From NCBI GenBank assembly GCA_903813345.2, contig CAIIXF020000007.1, positions 34,690,538 to 34,754,537 of the forward strand: a DNA stretch of 64,000 bases, given 5' to 3'. Numbering within the stretch: the first letter of the stretch is position 1; each line of letters opens with the position of its first letter. The notes beneath the pieces were generated by a model. It ran no database searches. It was not told where the DNA came from and saw only the letters and a list, made by a program, of their open reading frames with translations. This stretch comes from Owenia fusiformis (Eukaryota; Annelida; Polychaeta; Sabellida; Oweniidae). This document shows, piece after piece, positions 45,552 to 58,300 of this stretch. Made by a program: the position numbers and the translations under genes.

Positions 45552-45915
45552 TCCTAAACCTCCTTTAAATGGAGGCAAATGTTGATTCCCATGAGGAACC
45601 AACATTTGAACCAATAGAAAGCCAAGTAGATTATGTAATACACTAGAATATCCTGAACTAAAAAATCCTCCTTTATGGGAATTGGAACTCTCCTGATAGA
45701 AAAGACATAACAATATGAAAAGAGCCAAGATTTTAATGTTATTTATGAATGATATCACGTATTGAGTGCAAGTGGACTTAAGGAGAATAAAGAATAGAAA
45801 TGATGTACATCAAATGTATAGAACAATAACATATATCTTAAAACCTAAATCAATGTGATATAAAAATGAAGTTGTACCAAAATTTGATGTATATGAAAAC
45901 CTAAACCCTGTTTCA
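45552..45915 (-). repeat. Left (3') LTR copy, outer end missing
   Basis: 364 bp matching 49064-49427. On the minus strand it starts TGAAACAGGG directly after the PPT-like tract. It is open for about 70 codons (MISFINNIKILALFILL), which is shared with the other copy and is not evidence of a gene. Confidence 0.85.
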
Positions 45916-47724
45916 TTACCCCCAACTTAATTAAAAGTGTTTGTCCTCAAACACAAACTATTTGTACAATAAACATTGTCAACTAAAATATTCAATAAAG
46001 AAAACAAGAATGTTTCATTACCACCAACTTTGCAAATACAACACAGTTTTACAGAGTTTTACTCCATATAATAACTGTTCTTCAAACGCATTAATATTTA
46101 ATAAAGGTTACTTTTACAATTTTTGTTTCATTTTCTCAATGCAAAAGTATGCATGGTATGTTTTCTAAAGCAGTATATCAGCAGTATAAAAGAATATGCA
46201 TGGTTAAATAGTGATATTTGAAGTTGTAAAATATAAGGACTTAGTTACACATGTGTTGTTAAAAATTCACAATTGTTTACTATTCTTGTTTACTATGAAA
46301 TGTATTGTTTACTATAAATTCAATTGTTTACTACAATTTCCTGGTTTCATGAATGTCATGTTATCCTAAAGTCAAAGGTTAGTAAAGTAGAACATGTTTA
46401 TATTATTTAATGAAGTTACCAAGCAACAGGAAAGCAGAATAAAAACAATGTTTCACCTCTAGCCTCTTATTCCAAACTTACCATACATATGCATTATGCA
46501 AAGTTACATACAAGCAGCCATTAGCGATTCTTCAAATCGAATTCATTGTTAAGGTAAGATAATTTTTCTGTATAAAATGTTCTTGCCTAAAGCATTGGCA
46601 CGAGATACTTTTAAAACAAATTAACGTGAAATTCTTCCATGACTTAGATCACTATAAAATTAACATTATTTGAAACAGATACAAAAGCTTGAATTATTTT
46701 CACTTTAGGGATTCGTTACAGAACTGGGTCAACTATGGTAAACTGAAAAACTGTCATGTCACATTAATTGTACCGATATTGGTTTTCATTAACTTTCATA
46801 TTTTCTAAATGGTTCAGTACTAAATTATTTAGAAAAGCCTTTAACCTCCCCCAATATATACACATTCAGATGTAAGTTTACCGCATATATAGCATCCAGT
46901 GGCTAAAAGAAATAGCATAGAATCATAACCACATAGAATTGGTCATTGACCTTCAACAAAATACCCAACGACAATTAGAATCTCAATATCTTAAATCAGA
47001 CTTAACTTGACTACAAAAAATGAATTGAACAACCAGAAAGTAAATACAATTTATCATGAAAATCAAATTTATCTCAAGGAATAAAAGTCATCCAGCATTT
47101 TCATGCAGAAATGTGTGCACCCAATTCCATACGAAAAATACTGTAAAAACCCTATTCCAAGCCCCTAAATTCTCTCACTCATACATGTACTTTCAATGAA
47201 TAACCTTCTACCTGTATAGATTTCATGAAGTTAAATTAATTATTTTCACTGTAGTCAATCAGAGTCTGGTTGTCACTTCTTTCTTACAAGTTGTATTATT
47301 TTACAGTTTTCTTTGGGTGTGATTAGGCATTGTCTCAAAACACAGGTATCCAATATGGTATAAACTAAAATGGAAATGCCTCTATGGTCAGTATTTCAAT
47401 AATCCATCCTTCTTCATCGCTCAAGCATAATCCATTATATATCCATAAGGCTTGTTTACATTTGCTATATCCAAGCATTGTATTTTGTCAACATCTTGCA
47501 GCAGTTGACATTTTAATATTCAAGCAATGTGATGCACAATTGGGTAATATGATTTCTTGTATATATCACATTCTTTTCACTAAACTTGTATGGTTGCACT
47601 TTCTGGGCATCATGGTGACATCTGGGGAACGATACATATGTTGCAACATTATCTTCGCATTAAAAGTACATCTTTTGGTTGAGACATGCACTGATACACT
47701 ACCATGGGTAACATGGAACACGGG

Positions 47725-48180
47725 ACGGCTACGACTGCACTCTGGCATTACGGGTTACTTCTCTGGGGCACGGGACATCTATGAATGCACTACCTGGCAT
47801 TAAAATACTTCCCGGGGGTACGAACATCTACGAATGCACTATCTGGCATTAAAATACTTCCCGGGGATAAGAACATCTACAAATGCACTACCTGGCATTA
47901 AAATACTTCCCGGGGATACGAACATCTACGAATGCACTACCTGGCATTAAAATACTTCCCGGGGATACGAACATCTACGAATGCACTACCTGGCATTAAA
48001 ATACTTCCCGGGGATACGAACATCTACGAATGCACTACCTGGCAAAAAATACTTCCCGGGGATACGAACATCTACGAATGCACTACCTTGCATTAAAATA
48101 CTTCCCGGGGGTACGAACATCTACGAATGCACTACCTGGCATTACAATTACTTCTCTGGGGCACGGGACATCTAGGAATA
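47725..48180. repeat. 49-bp minisatellite inside the LTR element
   Basis: About nine copies of a unit reading cattaaaatacttcccgggg, atacgaacatctacgaatgc, actacctgg. The copies between 47790 and 48130 are nearly identical. Open frames (LPGIKYFPGIRTSTNA) are repeat-derived. Confidence 0.9.
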
Positions 48181-49026
48181 TAAACTCTGGCATTATAGCT
48201 CTCCCATTTAGTGTATCAGCTCACGACAAGTATGAATGTGCGTCATCCTACATTTTTCATTATCATCACATGTGGCAATTGTTTATATAAGGTTATAATA
48301 TTCCTTAAGAGCAGCTTACAAGCGTTTTAAACACTCAGTTTATATACATATTTACAGTGAGAAACAGTTTATATTCAATATCCAATTTCCATGTCCAAAT
48401 AATTTATGTATAGTAATCCATCTTCTTTAAAGATTACTGTCAACGGGCCAATGAGTGCAGCTGACCTAACTGCTGGTGCAAAATTGTCAGAATTTCTAAC
48501 TCCAACTTGATGAATTTTATTTTCATATGCCATTTTCGTAAAAATCATTCTTATTGAAGGTTATGGTGACTTTTGACTTCTTTATAACACAATATCAAGG
48601 GCAAAACATCGTGACTAATATGCAATATCCATAAACGTTTTGAATGCCATCTTCCCGTAATTTTAAGTGGGGGAAGCATGACTAGATTTTTTTACTCCAT
48701 GAACATTATGATTGTTAGGTGTCGGTAAACATTCCACTAAATAATTTCTAATTCATATGTGATCCAACTACATGTATGTGTTTTAGCCATAACAATAGTT
48801 TGCAATTAAACGCATATAGTTACCTGATGTACTAATCCAACACTATTCATAATATGATTTAAATCCGACGATGATGATAATCCAATTAGAGATGATAATC
48901 CAAGTTAATTCCAATAGCAATGATAATCCAAAATAAATTCAATAGTGATAGAAATCCCAAATTAGTTGAAGTTGAATCCAAAATTAAGTTATGGAAAACT
49001 TAATTATATCCTGGCAACGGCACCAA

Positions 49027-49427
49027 TGAAACAGTTTTTTAAGTTCGAATAAAGTAACATACTTCCTAAACCTCCTTTAAATGGAGGCAAATGTTGATTC
49101 CCATGAGGAACCAACATTTGAACCAATAGAAAGCCAAGTAGATTATGTAATACACTAGAATATCCTGAACTAAAAAATCCTCCTTTATGGGAATTGGAAC
49201 TCTCCTGATAGAAAAGACATAACAATATGAAAAGAGCCAAGATTTTAATGTTATTTATGAATGATATCACGTATTGAGTGCAAGTGGACTTAAGGAGAAT
49301 AAAGAATAGAAATGATGTACATCAAATGTATAGAACAATAACATATATCTTAAAACCTAAATCAATGTGATATAAAAATGAAGTTGTACCAAAATTTGAT
49401 GTATATGAAAACCTAAACCCTGTTTCA
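49027..49427 (-). repeat. Right (5') LTR copy, complete
   Basis: 401 bp with the 7-bp inverted termini TGAAACA/TGTTTCA typical of LTR ends. It is followed on the minus strand by the PBS-like TTGGTGCCGTTGCC. Confidence 0.75.
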
Positions 49428-49800
49428 CAGTACGGCCAAACCAGTGCAGCGTGGGATCCGTTCCGCCAGAAGCATATCAACATGCTGGAGCAAGTACAAA
49501 GGAGAGCAGCAAGATTTGTTACCAAATTTCACTCTAGGGAACCAGGCTGTGGCAACAAAGCTCTCGAACACCTACAGTGGAAATCGTTACAATAGCGAAG
49601 AGAGGCCTTACGACTTCCTCTTTCTACAAAGACTCACAACGTCTTACTCTTAAATACCATCTCTATATCTTGACCCACACACTTCAGGATAGCCAAGGTT
49701 AGACAGCTATCCATCAGTGCATCCAACCAGAACGGATGTTTACAAGTTTAGCTACTTTCCAAGGACAAACGTAAAATGCAAAGCAAGAAGCCTGAACTAG
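49428..49800 (+). pseudogene. LINE reverse-transcriptase C-terminal fragment
   Basis: The frame from 49428 reads YGQTSAAWDPFRQKHINMLE, then QVQRRAARFVTKF and LEHLQWKSLQ before a stop. This is the family-typical C-terminus of CR1/Jockey-like non-LTR retrotransposons. A second frame further on gives TRTDVYKFSYFPRT, also typical. It is interrupted by stops and a frameshift, and it begins exactly at the LTR edge, so the LTR element inserted into or next to it. Confidence 0.8.
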
Positions 49801-49809
49801 TGGTAATAT

Positions 49810-51050
49810 AAAGAGGGGCAATTTCAACGCGGAAGCAGCCTGACAGTCTCTGGTCTCAATGTATTAGGGATTCATGGGGCAACCAGGGAGTTTCCTTTCA
49901 ATTTTATAATGAGTTGTAACCTAACCAAACCAAAGATCTATTTCTTAGCCTTTTGCATATTATTGATGGAGATGTAGTCCCGGATGTAGTTGATGGATGT
50001 TTTGGGATAGATATGACGCCTAAATCACATAAAATGTTACAAATCCCGGGAAATTAAACATCCTGGAAAAGAATAGGCACGATAGCACCAAACGAAATGC
50101 TCCAAGTTGCAGGTACACTATCTGGTGCTGCCATCTAACAATGTGTAAGGGCACCTGTTGGAGTTTGGCATTTTGACTGAAATGTTATTAGATTATTACC
50201 CGGGATTATTACTACATAATTGACACTTTCTTAATCAAAATTATATTTTTTTGTAATCCATAAAATGTCGTCAATCTATTTAGATATAAAATAAGATTTG
50301 ATGAACAGCTACAGTGGAATAAATGAATGATTTCGCCTAGTTGTTTATAAGTTTCGCACAATCGCTATAGAGATGACGTCACTTTATTCACATGTAAATA
50401 ATGTTGTGAGTTGAATCCAAAGCAAACTCATAATAACGTATTGATTGCCACAAATTCCGCATAATTTCAACTGTTTTATAATCTTGGAACTGTTAAACAG
50501 CAAATACAGGTCAGTGTACACTTATATGTTTCTTTGTTGATCAGTTCTCTGGCGAAACAATGGACTTCACTTTTTTTGGGAATTTTTGTTTCAATTGATT
50601 GAAGAATTTTTCAATTTCTTTTTTTCATGTTATTTTACTTATTAGGCATAGGCTTAAAGTTATTCTGTGTTGAGGAAGAGGATGGAAACCCCAGAGCTTA
50701 GAGATGACAGACATAATTTTGTTTGATCAGCTTGGTTTGTCAGAATTTTCACAGGCTACTTACAGTGCTGGTATATATTAATTGATCAGTCGTTTAATCG
50801 GCATATTTTCTTGAATTTTAACATTTAATGTCCCAAACTCCCACAAACTGCAGAAAAGTATACCCCATAAATCATATTTACCAAAATGAGTGTCTCCAAG
50901 GCTTCACACCAGCGTATGCATAATGCATTTGTCACGAGTTTGAGCTGAAATTTCGCCAAAATGAAGTAGGCTAAGGGTAGTCTCTGCCTGGTTTGTTTAT
51001 TGTGGTAAGCTTGTAAGTGCTCAGAAGCAACTAATTCATATGCGCAAAAT
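49810..51050. other. Intergenic, mostly featureless
   Basis: Apart from the end of the LINE tail I see no ORF or repeat. The last part becomes less AT-rich toward a candidate promoter. Confidence 0.4.
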
Positions 51051-51059
51051 AATCAAATA

Positions 51060-51196
51060 ATCTGATTGGTCTAAACTTTGCTGCACATGCGTACAATGTG
51101 TGCCAGGTTTTTTTCTAGTGATTTCGTTTCGTTTCATGGAGTTTGCGTTTCAGTGTAACTTCCGCAAAAATGGCGTGACATGGACAGAATTAACAG
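51060..51196 (+). promoter_or_regulatory. Candidate promoter and non-coding first exon of the MGCGSS gene
   Basis: An inverted CCAAT box (ctgattggtct, about 51060-51070) precedes a less AT-rich stretch that ends in the donor TTAACAG|GTAAAA at 51196. If spliced to the acceptor ccatgttgcag at 52218, the reading frame from the exon's own ATG would hit a stop, so the exon would be 5'UTR only. Another possible start region lies near 51970, where catccggttccgg carries two ETS-type GGAA sites. Confidence 0.3.
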
Positions 51197-51401
51197 GTAA
51201 AATCACTTCGAAATTTCAAGAGAACTTTTTACCTATAATAGCAAAACTTTTGTTTTATTTGTGCATTCTATCTATCATATAAGAGTCTCAGGGGTATGTA
51301 GGCAAATTCATTTTGATAGGAGCACTCTGTTTAGTTTGAAAACGCACCCTTAAATTTTATATATCAGCACTGTACTTACAAATACAACACATCGTCATTG
51401 G

Positions 51402-51713
51402 TGTAGCCAGGGGAGGGGGATGCGATGGGTACAAACGCACCCCCATAATCAATACAGAAGCATTAGATAGAAGAATAGAGCTTTATAATGCTTTTTAATT
51501 GAAGCTTCTCGCTCAATTTTGAAGGAAGTCTACATCAATTCATGGGGTTTCAGTTATCTAGTTGAAAGCCCATGATCAATTTTAGTAAAATTCAAAACAA
51601 ATCTTAATTCTCTTTTTTGCCTTGCTTATGCCACGATCGCACCCCGCTTGACTGAAAACCAACAAGTTTTTGGCAATCACACCCCCTCCTTACTGAAAGC
51701 TGGCTACGCCCAT
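51402..51713. mobile_element. MITE, GTAGCCAGGGG family
   Basis: It starts gtgtagccaggggaggggg and ends gaaagctggctacgccca, the decayed complement. The CCCC/GGGG-rich edges and no coding sequence match the family at 58.6 kb. Confidence 0.65.
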
Positions 51714-52234
51714 AGTTGTTGTGATGTTTTATTTAATTTTATCAAATCCTACGACCACTTTAAATTGTGGTCGTACGCGCGAACCATTGGTCAGTCAGTG
51801 TTTCTACAATTTTGAAGAATGTACTACGCATTGTACACTTAATTGACCTTTCTCGACACATTATTATGTATTTTAGAATTCTTTTTATGAAGTTGAACGC
51901 CAAGTGTATGGGTTTATTTGCAGAACGAAGAGAAACCGTCAAATTCCTCCATTTAGTAGTACATCCGGTTCCGGCATGTACCATAAAATAAAATTCATAT
52001 TTTGATCAATGACCATACTTGGATTATCATTGTCATATTTTTCTGACTATTGATGGGGGAGGGAGGGGGAACTTAATTTGAACTAGACTCTACCTGAACT
52101 AGCAATATAATTTTACTGTACATCTAATACACTGTATATTGCACATTTAGTAAAAAGTTTCATTAGAACAAAGTTAGAGTACTCTACAATCACATTATTT
52201 AATATATATAACCATGTTGCAGCCTGCAGATAAT

Positions 52235-52390
52235 ATGGGTTGTGGAAGTAGTACACCAGAAGAGGGGCAGCTTCATGAGAGACGACCAGTCAAGAAGGTT
52301 GCACCTTACCCAAAACAAGCCCCACAAGACGAGCCAGATGGCGAAATAAAGAAACCAGTTGCACCTGTTGCACCCATGCAACAACAACAA
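52235..52390 (+). CDS. First coding exon of the MGCGSS gene
   Basis: Encodes MGCGSSTPEEGQ, a basic Pro-rich region (RRPVKKVAPYPKQ), then an acidic DEPDGE, with donor CAACAA|GTTAGT in phase 0. The Gly2/Cys3 arrangement is the standard dual-acylation signal. Confidence 0.75.
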
Positions 52391-55300
52391 GTTAGTACTT
52401 TAATTCTTAAGATTTGCATGATTTGCTTCTTTAGTCTCGCATCAAGTCTCCCCACTCCCTCCTTAATGCGATTTCTCTACATTTGTGTGTGTTAGGGAAC
52501 CTTGATGCAAGACTACATGTGTATAGGGCTTCAATGGATGAAAATGTTATGCTTTACAACAAAATTTCTTACATTTAAAAAGCTTGTTCCGAGGTATATA
52601 GAAATATAAATATCAACAAGTTGTGTACTTATAGCTTCAATACTAATTTTCCTATTATGGTGTCAGAGGAATAAGCTGAGATTCTGTACATATTTTCTGG
52701 TTTTATCTGCTTATGGGCTACACTATGCTTTTTTGCTATGGCTGAATCTTTTCCAAACAATTAATTTTATTTGTTTAATATAGCTAGTTTAGGCATTTTT
52801 CAAGAGATTGTAAAATATAGCTCTTTCAGCATTAGTTCTTGATGCATGCTTTTATAAATATATGCTTCTTATGCTTTGAAAATACTTTTGCTTAGTTCAT
52901 TGCTTTGGTGCTTTGAGCCTGCTTTGCTTTCTCCAACGTATCGCTTCCATTTCAATTTTTAGGCATACAACCAACCCCAAAGTCAAAACCCCCCTCCTTA
53001 TTCTGCACCCCCTCCACAACAAGGTGGACACCCCCAAACTCAAGCTTACCCAGTCCAACAAGCACCTGTTCAGCAACAACGAGCACATGTTCAGCAACAA
53101 CAAGCACCTGTTCAGCAGCAACAAGCACCTGTTCAGCAACAACAAGCACCTGTTCAGCAGCAACAAGCACCTGTTCAGCAACAACAAGCACCTGTTCAGC
53201 AGCAACAAGCACCTGTTCAGCAACAACAAGCACCTGTTCAGCAGCAACAAGCACCTGTTCAGCAACAACAAGCACCTGTTCAGCAACAACAAGCACCTGT
53301 TGTACCTCCCCAATCCAGGCCATCCTCATCCTCCTCATCCTCCTCATCCTCCTCATCCTCATCAGGATCATCAATAAGTAGTGAGAAGTCTGTTAAAAAG
53401 GTAAATCATTATCCCATAAAGTTTTTGACAAGGGACTCCCAAAGACATTTCATGTTAAACATTTATTAAGTTACAAAGTTGTTGATTTTCTTTCTCAGAG
53501 ATATTTATTTTTTTATTATTTGACGTTTCGTAGGATGTCCATCCTACTTCTTCAGAAATAAAATTATATTTGAATCAAACTGAAATAATTAATTATTACA
53601 TAACAATGAGACAAATAGCAACCGTTACTATAGAAAATTTCATTGATGTTACAATTAAACAATTAATTGAGAAAAATAGGAACCGTTACCATAAAAAGCT
53701 TCAATGATGTAATATGCAATTAAAAACGTTACTAAGGTATTACACAACATACCACCTAGAAACGACACTAAGACATTATGAATATGAATATATAAACTAT
53801 AACATCTTAAAATACTACCATTACATTACTACCAGAGAGATGAACATTCATAGAATTTATTAAGTTGCTTTGACTTATCTTTCTTTAATTGCTTATTGCT
53901 TATTTCATAAGTATTTAATTGCTTAAATTGCTTATTTCATAAGTTTTTAATTGCTTATTTCACAAGTATTAAATTGCTTATTGCTTATTTCATTAGTATT
54001 TAATTGCTTATTGCTTATTTCATAAGTATTTAATTGCTTATTGCTTATTTCATAAGTATTCAATTGCTTATTGCTTATTTCATTAGTATTTAATTGCTTA
54101 TTGCTTATTTCATAAGTATTCAATTGCTTATTGCTTATTTCATTAGTATTTAATTGCTTATTGCTTATTTCATCAGTACTTTATTAACATTTTCTGCTTT
54201 CACACCATGCAGGCTTTAATTTAGTCCTAGTAGCATTGCTTTGAAATATTTTATGAAATAGTTACTGTTCTTATTAACTCCACACTAGTTTTATGCTAAT
54301 GCTTTTTAAATGCTTCATATCTTGTCTAGCAGTCACCTGTTCAAGACCAACAAGCCCCTGCTCCAGTCCAACAAGCCCCCGCTCCAGTCCAACAAGCTCC
54401 TGTTGCAGCTGACCAAACACCTGCTGCACCTCCACAAACTCAAGTAATAGAGTCTTAGATTTCTAACATTTTTTGATTTAATGATAATTGTATATTGAAA
54501 TGCTTGCTTTATGCTTTGTAAATAACATGTTCATATGTTCTGGTAGAAGCCATGATTATATTCAATATATTCTTCATCCCATCTGAAGAAAGTTTTTTGC
54601 ACATTGCATAAATTGGTTTATTATCATATGCTCAATCCTCAAAGAAGGATACAGTATGATTTCTAAGACTACCATCAAATAATGAAATCTGTAACCTTTA
54701 CTAAAAACTGTTTTGCATTTTGCATGTATGCCAGTTGTGTTTTGATATTTTCAAGATATCCTATATTCAATGTATGAAAAATGAATAAATTGATTTATCA
54801 TTGATTAATTGGATAATATTTATTTTTTATTATAGTCTCAGCCTGGAGAAGAAGAAAAGACAGAAATTGAAGTGAAAGAAATGCCCATTACAAAAGATCT
54901 TCTCCAGAAATATATTGAGCTTGAAAAACAGTCCAGAATTTATGAGAAAAAGAATATACATAAGAAAGCTGCTGCCATGAATAATGACCTACAAAACATT
55001 GAGAAACAGATTCAAGAGATGGAAGTTCAATATTCAAAACTGGCTGAAATAACGTAAGTTCTCAGAAAGGGCTTTGAAACTTTAAAACATAGCATTATGA
55101 TAGATTTGCCTGAGAGCACCACTATGTAGAACTTCTGTATGCAATGAGTGCTGCTATAGAAACATTTCATATAGAACATTTTGTCTTGCAGAATTTATTT
55201 TTGGACCATTTAGTAGGTTTATAAATCATTAGAGGTGTATTACATCGCAAAATCCCATGTCATTGTAAACAATGGTTTTATCATATAATTTTGTAACAAA

Positions 55301-58300
55301 AAAGCGGCAAAAAAATATATCCCCATTTTTATTCTTGACCATTTTAGCTAGCATTGACATGTTCATAGATCCTATATTTTCTGATAACATTTTAAAATAT
55401 ATTGCTAACTGATGGGAGTAATATGTAATACTTAAGTGATGTTCAATAAGTGAACATTTATACTTTTTGACAGCTCACATGGTGAGCTCCAGATTCTCTG
55501 TTGTCTTTTCTTCATGATCGTGGTACATTTTAGAACCACAACACACCTCATGGAGAACTCTGGGAGCTGATCCTCCTTGGTATAATTGATTCTTGGTCCA
55601 AGTTATTTCTATTTAACATCAATTATATAGTAAACTCTAATTACTACTGATCCACAAATTGTCTATACATTATTTAAAATGGCCACCATTCTTGCAGAAT
55701 TCATTTTTGGACCATTTAGTAGGTTTAGTAATCATTGGAGGTGTTTAACATTGTAAAAACAATTCAATTCAGAGAGGCCTGGATGACAAAATGAAAATTT
55801 TTTGATCAGATCTTTTTTGTGAATCTGAATGTTACCTTATAACATTATTGATGTGAGTAGAAATAATCCTGATTTATGTCATAAAATATTCAAAATTCAG
55901 TCAAATTGATGTCATATTTGAAATCTACATGTAAAAGTACATCTAGAAATATGGTTTCAAAAATTGTAATTTTGAAAATTTAATTTTTTAGAAAAATGTG
56001 ACTTCTAGTTCGGGAGAATATCTTTTCTTGTATTGGACAGATAACATTTTCTTTTACTGGACATATTTTAATTTGCATAACTATTAGACACAAAAGGGTG
56101 AATATTTAGGGTAAAGGGAACTTTCTACTATACCTGTCATGCTATCTGATCCGAATGAGCCACCTGGTGGTGAAACTGGTAATTACTAGTGTTGTCGCGA
56201 TTAATCGATACGTCGCGATATACATCGCCAAAGCTGATTCTGGCGATGCATCGATGTCTGAAACAAAACATCGATGTCTTTGAAAAAAATTAATTTGCTA
56301 CAAATCACCCTTTCTTATTTCATTTTGACGCAAATCGCTTACCTTTCTCATGTCTTATTTCATTTTCCAATGCTTTCTGATATTCTTTCGCTCTAAAACT
56401 GTTTTAGCTAGACGAAATGAACCATTAATCTAAAAAAATTACTTTACTTTCATTTTACCGTGACTAGAAGTTCCCGGATGTACCAGCGTACTCTTATTAA
56501 TTTGTTCTGTTCGGTATTTTAGTGCATTAGCGATCGGTATTTCAGTGCACTTTTCTCGGACTTTATCTCGATGTACATCGCGATGTGCATCAATGTTTAA
56601 TACTGAAAAGTGCCGATGCATCGATGTACGATTATGGCACATCGCGACAACACTAGTAATTACCTACTTGCATCTGAGTTATTTGGTGAGGCTACATTTG
56701 ATATTCACATTCAGTTAAGGAGTGGATTTCTTGTGATAGGGATAAGGTCATACTGAAGTTTGATATAATTTTGTTTTCATACTTGGTCTCTTGTTTGAAA
56801 GGAACACACATTGCACTTTTTCTGAATCTCATCAACTATACTGTATACATGGCGATCTTGAAGGATGGTGCCTTAACATTTTGGATATTGTACATACTTT
56901 TCTTAAAACAGTGATAACCTCTAGTGATTGTTAGATCAAGGTAATTTAGAATATTTAAGGTCACATGAAGGCAGCCTTGTATTGTAGTTGGTTAAGTTTT
57001 TTGAGATCTTTTAGATTGTGATATAATATATCAGAATATTCAGAAATGGGGATTATGATTTGTACATTGTTTCAAGTGTTTTTGAGATAAGTTTGAATTC
57101 AAGGGATTTCAGGGATTTTAGTGCAGTTCGAACTTTGTCACAGATATAAGAGATGTGTTGGAATCCTGAGTAGGTTAAGATAAAGGGATTTCAACAAAGT
57201 TGTAAGTAAAGGAGGAATGTCTAGTCATAAGTTTGATAAGTTTGAAAGAAGTAGTGCAAATGTTTCTGCTTTCTCTTTTTTAGTTTAAGCAAGTTTGTCA
57301 AGTTGATGTCCATTTAAGATACTGTAAACTGTTATCGTGGGTATAGTTGCTCAAACGAGAATGTTATAAATTCTACATTTTATAGAAGTTGCTGGTTGTG
57401 TTTATATACAGATCAGGAACCTAATTATATTTTGATATTGTTTTGAAATGTTTATTTTGACATTTAATATTTCAGGGCTAAGGAAAAACAAGACGTTGAC
57501 AACATGAAAGCACCAAATGTCATCAACTACTTCAAAGAAAATAATCTGTCATATGATTCTAAACTCAGCAAAGAGCAGGTAATTCAGCCAATTTTGAATT
57601 TTTAAGATTTTGAATGTGAAGTAAACTGATTGCGAGACAGTTTTTGATATATTCATTCACAATTTTATTTACAGATGATACTTTCAGTCATTTCAAATAT
57701 ATTATATATATATTTACAATTATTGTACTGTAACCATTCATTGATGAAAACATTTTGAACTAACTTTATGGCACACTAATGACATCTTATATGAGTGTGC
57801 TGTACTAAAAGCATAGCTTTTAGATCCCCATTGGATCCCCTTATATTGGATTATCATAATCCTAATCCACGAGGAGTTCCTTATATATTTTAAGTGATGA
57901 AACATGTGTTCAAGTACAATGTAACTTTGCATGAAAATTGTAAAAAAAATGAGGGACGATGGTGAAAATGACGATTGTATTTTGAAAAAAGCTTGTTGAT
58001 GGGTGGATTAAACATGGCTTATGAGATAATCCAATTGATCTTGAAACCATTCTTTGAATTTTTCTTAAAGATTATACATTTGCCTTTCATATGCATTCAT
58101 TTTTGTACAGCCAGAAACTACTAGAAAAAAATTATTTACTGTCAAAAATCTGTTGCGATACTTTCCCTCGCTCTTTGAACGTGTAATATGTGACCCTAAG
58201 CAACATTGTTCCCCCATCCAACGGTTTATAATAATAACAACTTACCTAAGATCTTTATAATAAACTAGTCAAATTTAAAGATAACTTTGAGAGATATACT

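Larger units (their letters stand above)
45552..49427 (-). mobile_element. Non-coding LTR retroelement (LARD-like), minus strand
   Basis: A 364-bp segment (45552-45915) recurs at 49064-49427 and I see no differences between the copies. Read on the minus strand, the right copy extends to 49027, giving a 401-bp LTR that begins TGAAACA and ends TGTTTCA. The next bases are TTGGTGCCGTTGCCAGGA, a tRNA primer-binding-like site at 49009-49026. The other copy is preceded on the minus strand by AAGTTGGGGGTAA, a polypurine tract directly against TGAAACA. The internal 3.1 kb has no gag or pol frame. The left (3') LTR lacks its last 37 bases, so the element is truncated or rearranged at that edge. Confidence 0.75.

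Noticed and set aside
45531-45758. Signal-peptide-like minus-strand ORF (MISFINNIKILALFILL)
   Set aside because: The same ORF is present in both LTR copies and is interrupted at the LTR edges, so it is part of the repeat and not a host gene.
47384-47803. 139-codon plus-strand ORF inside the LTR element
   Set aside because: Composition (Cys/His/Ile/Leu from AT-rich DNA) and the minisatellite at its end suggest chance; no gag/pol similarity was seen.
52897-53374. Minus-strand ORFs of about 140 codons (LLLNRCLLLLNRC and VAEQVLV)
   Set aside because: They are antisense readings of the Q/A/P/V repeat; only the plus-strand 52963 frame joins flanking exons in phase.
52913-53377. Plus-strand ORF of 154 codons (NNKHLFSSNKHLFS)
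   Set aside because: It is in a different frame from the spliced exon and is open only because of the 21-bp repeat.
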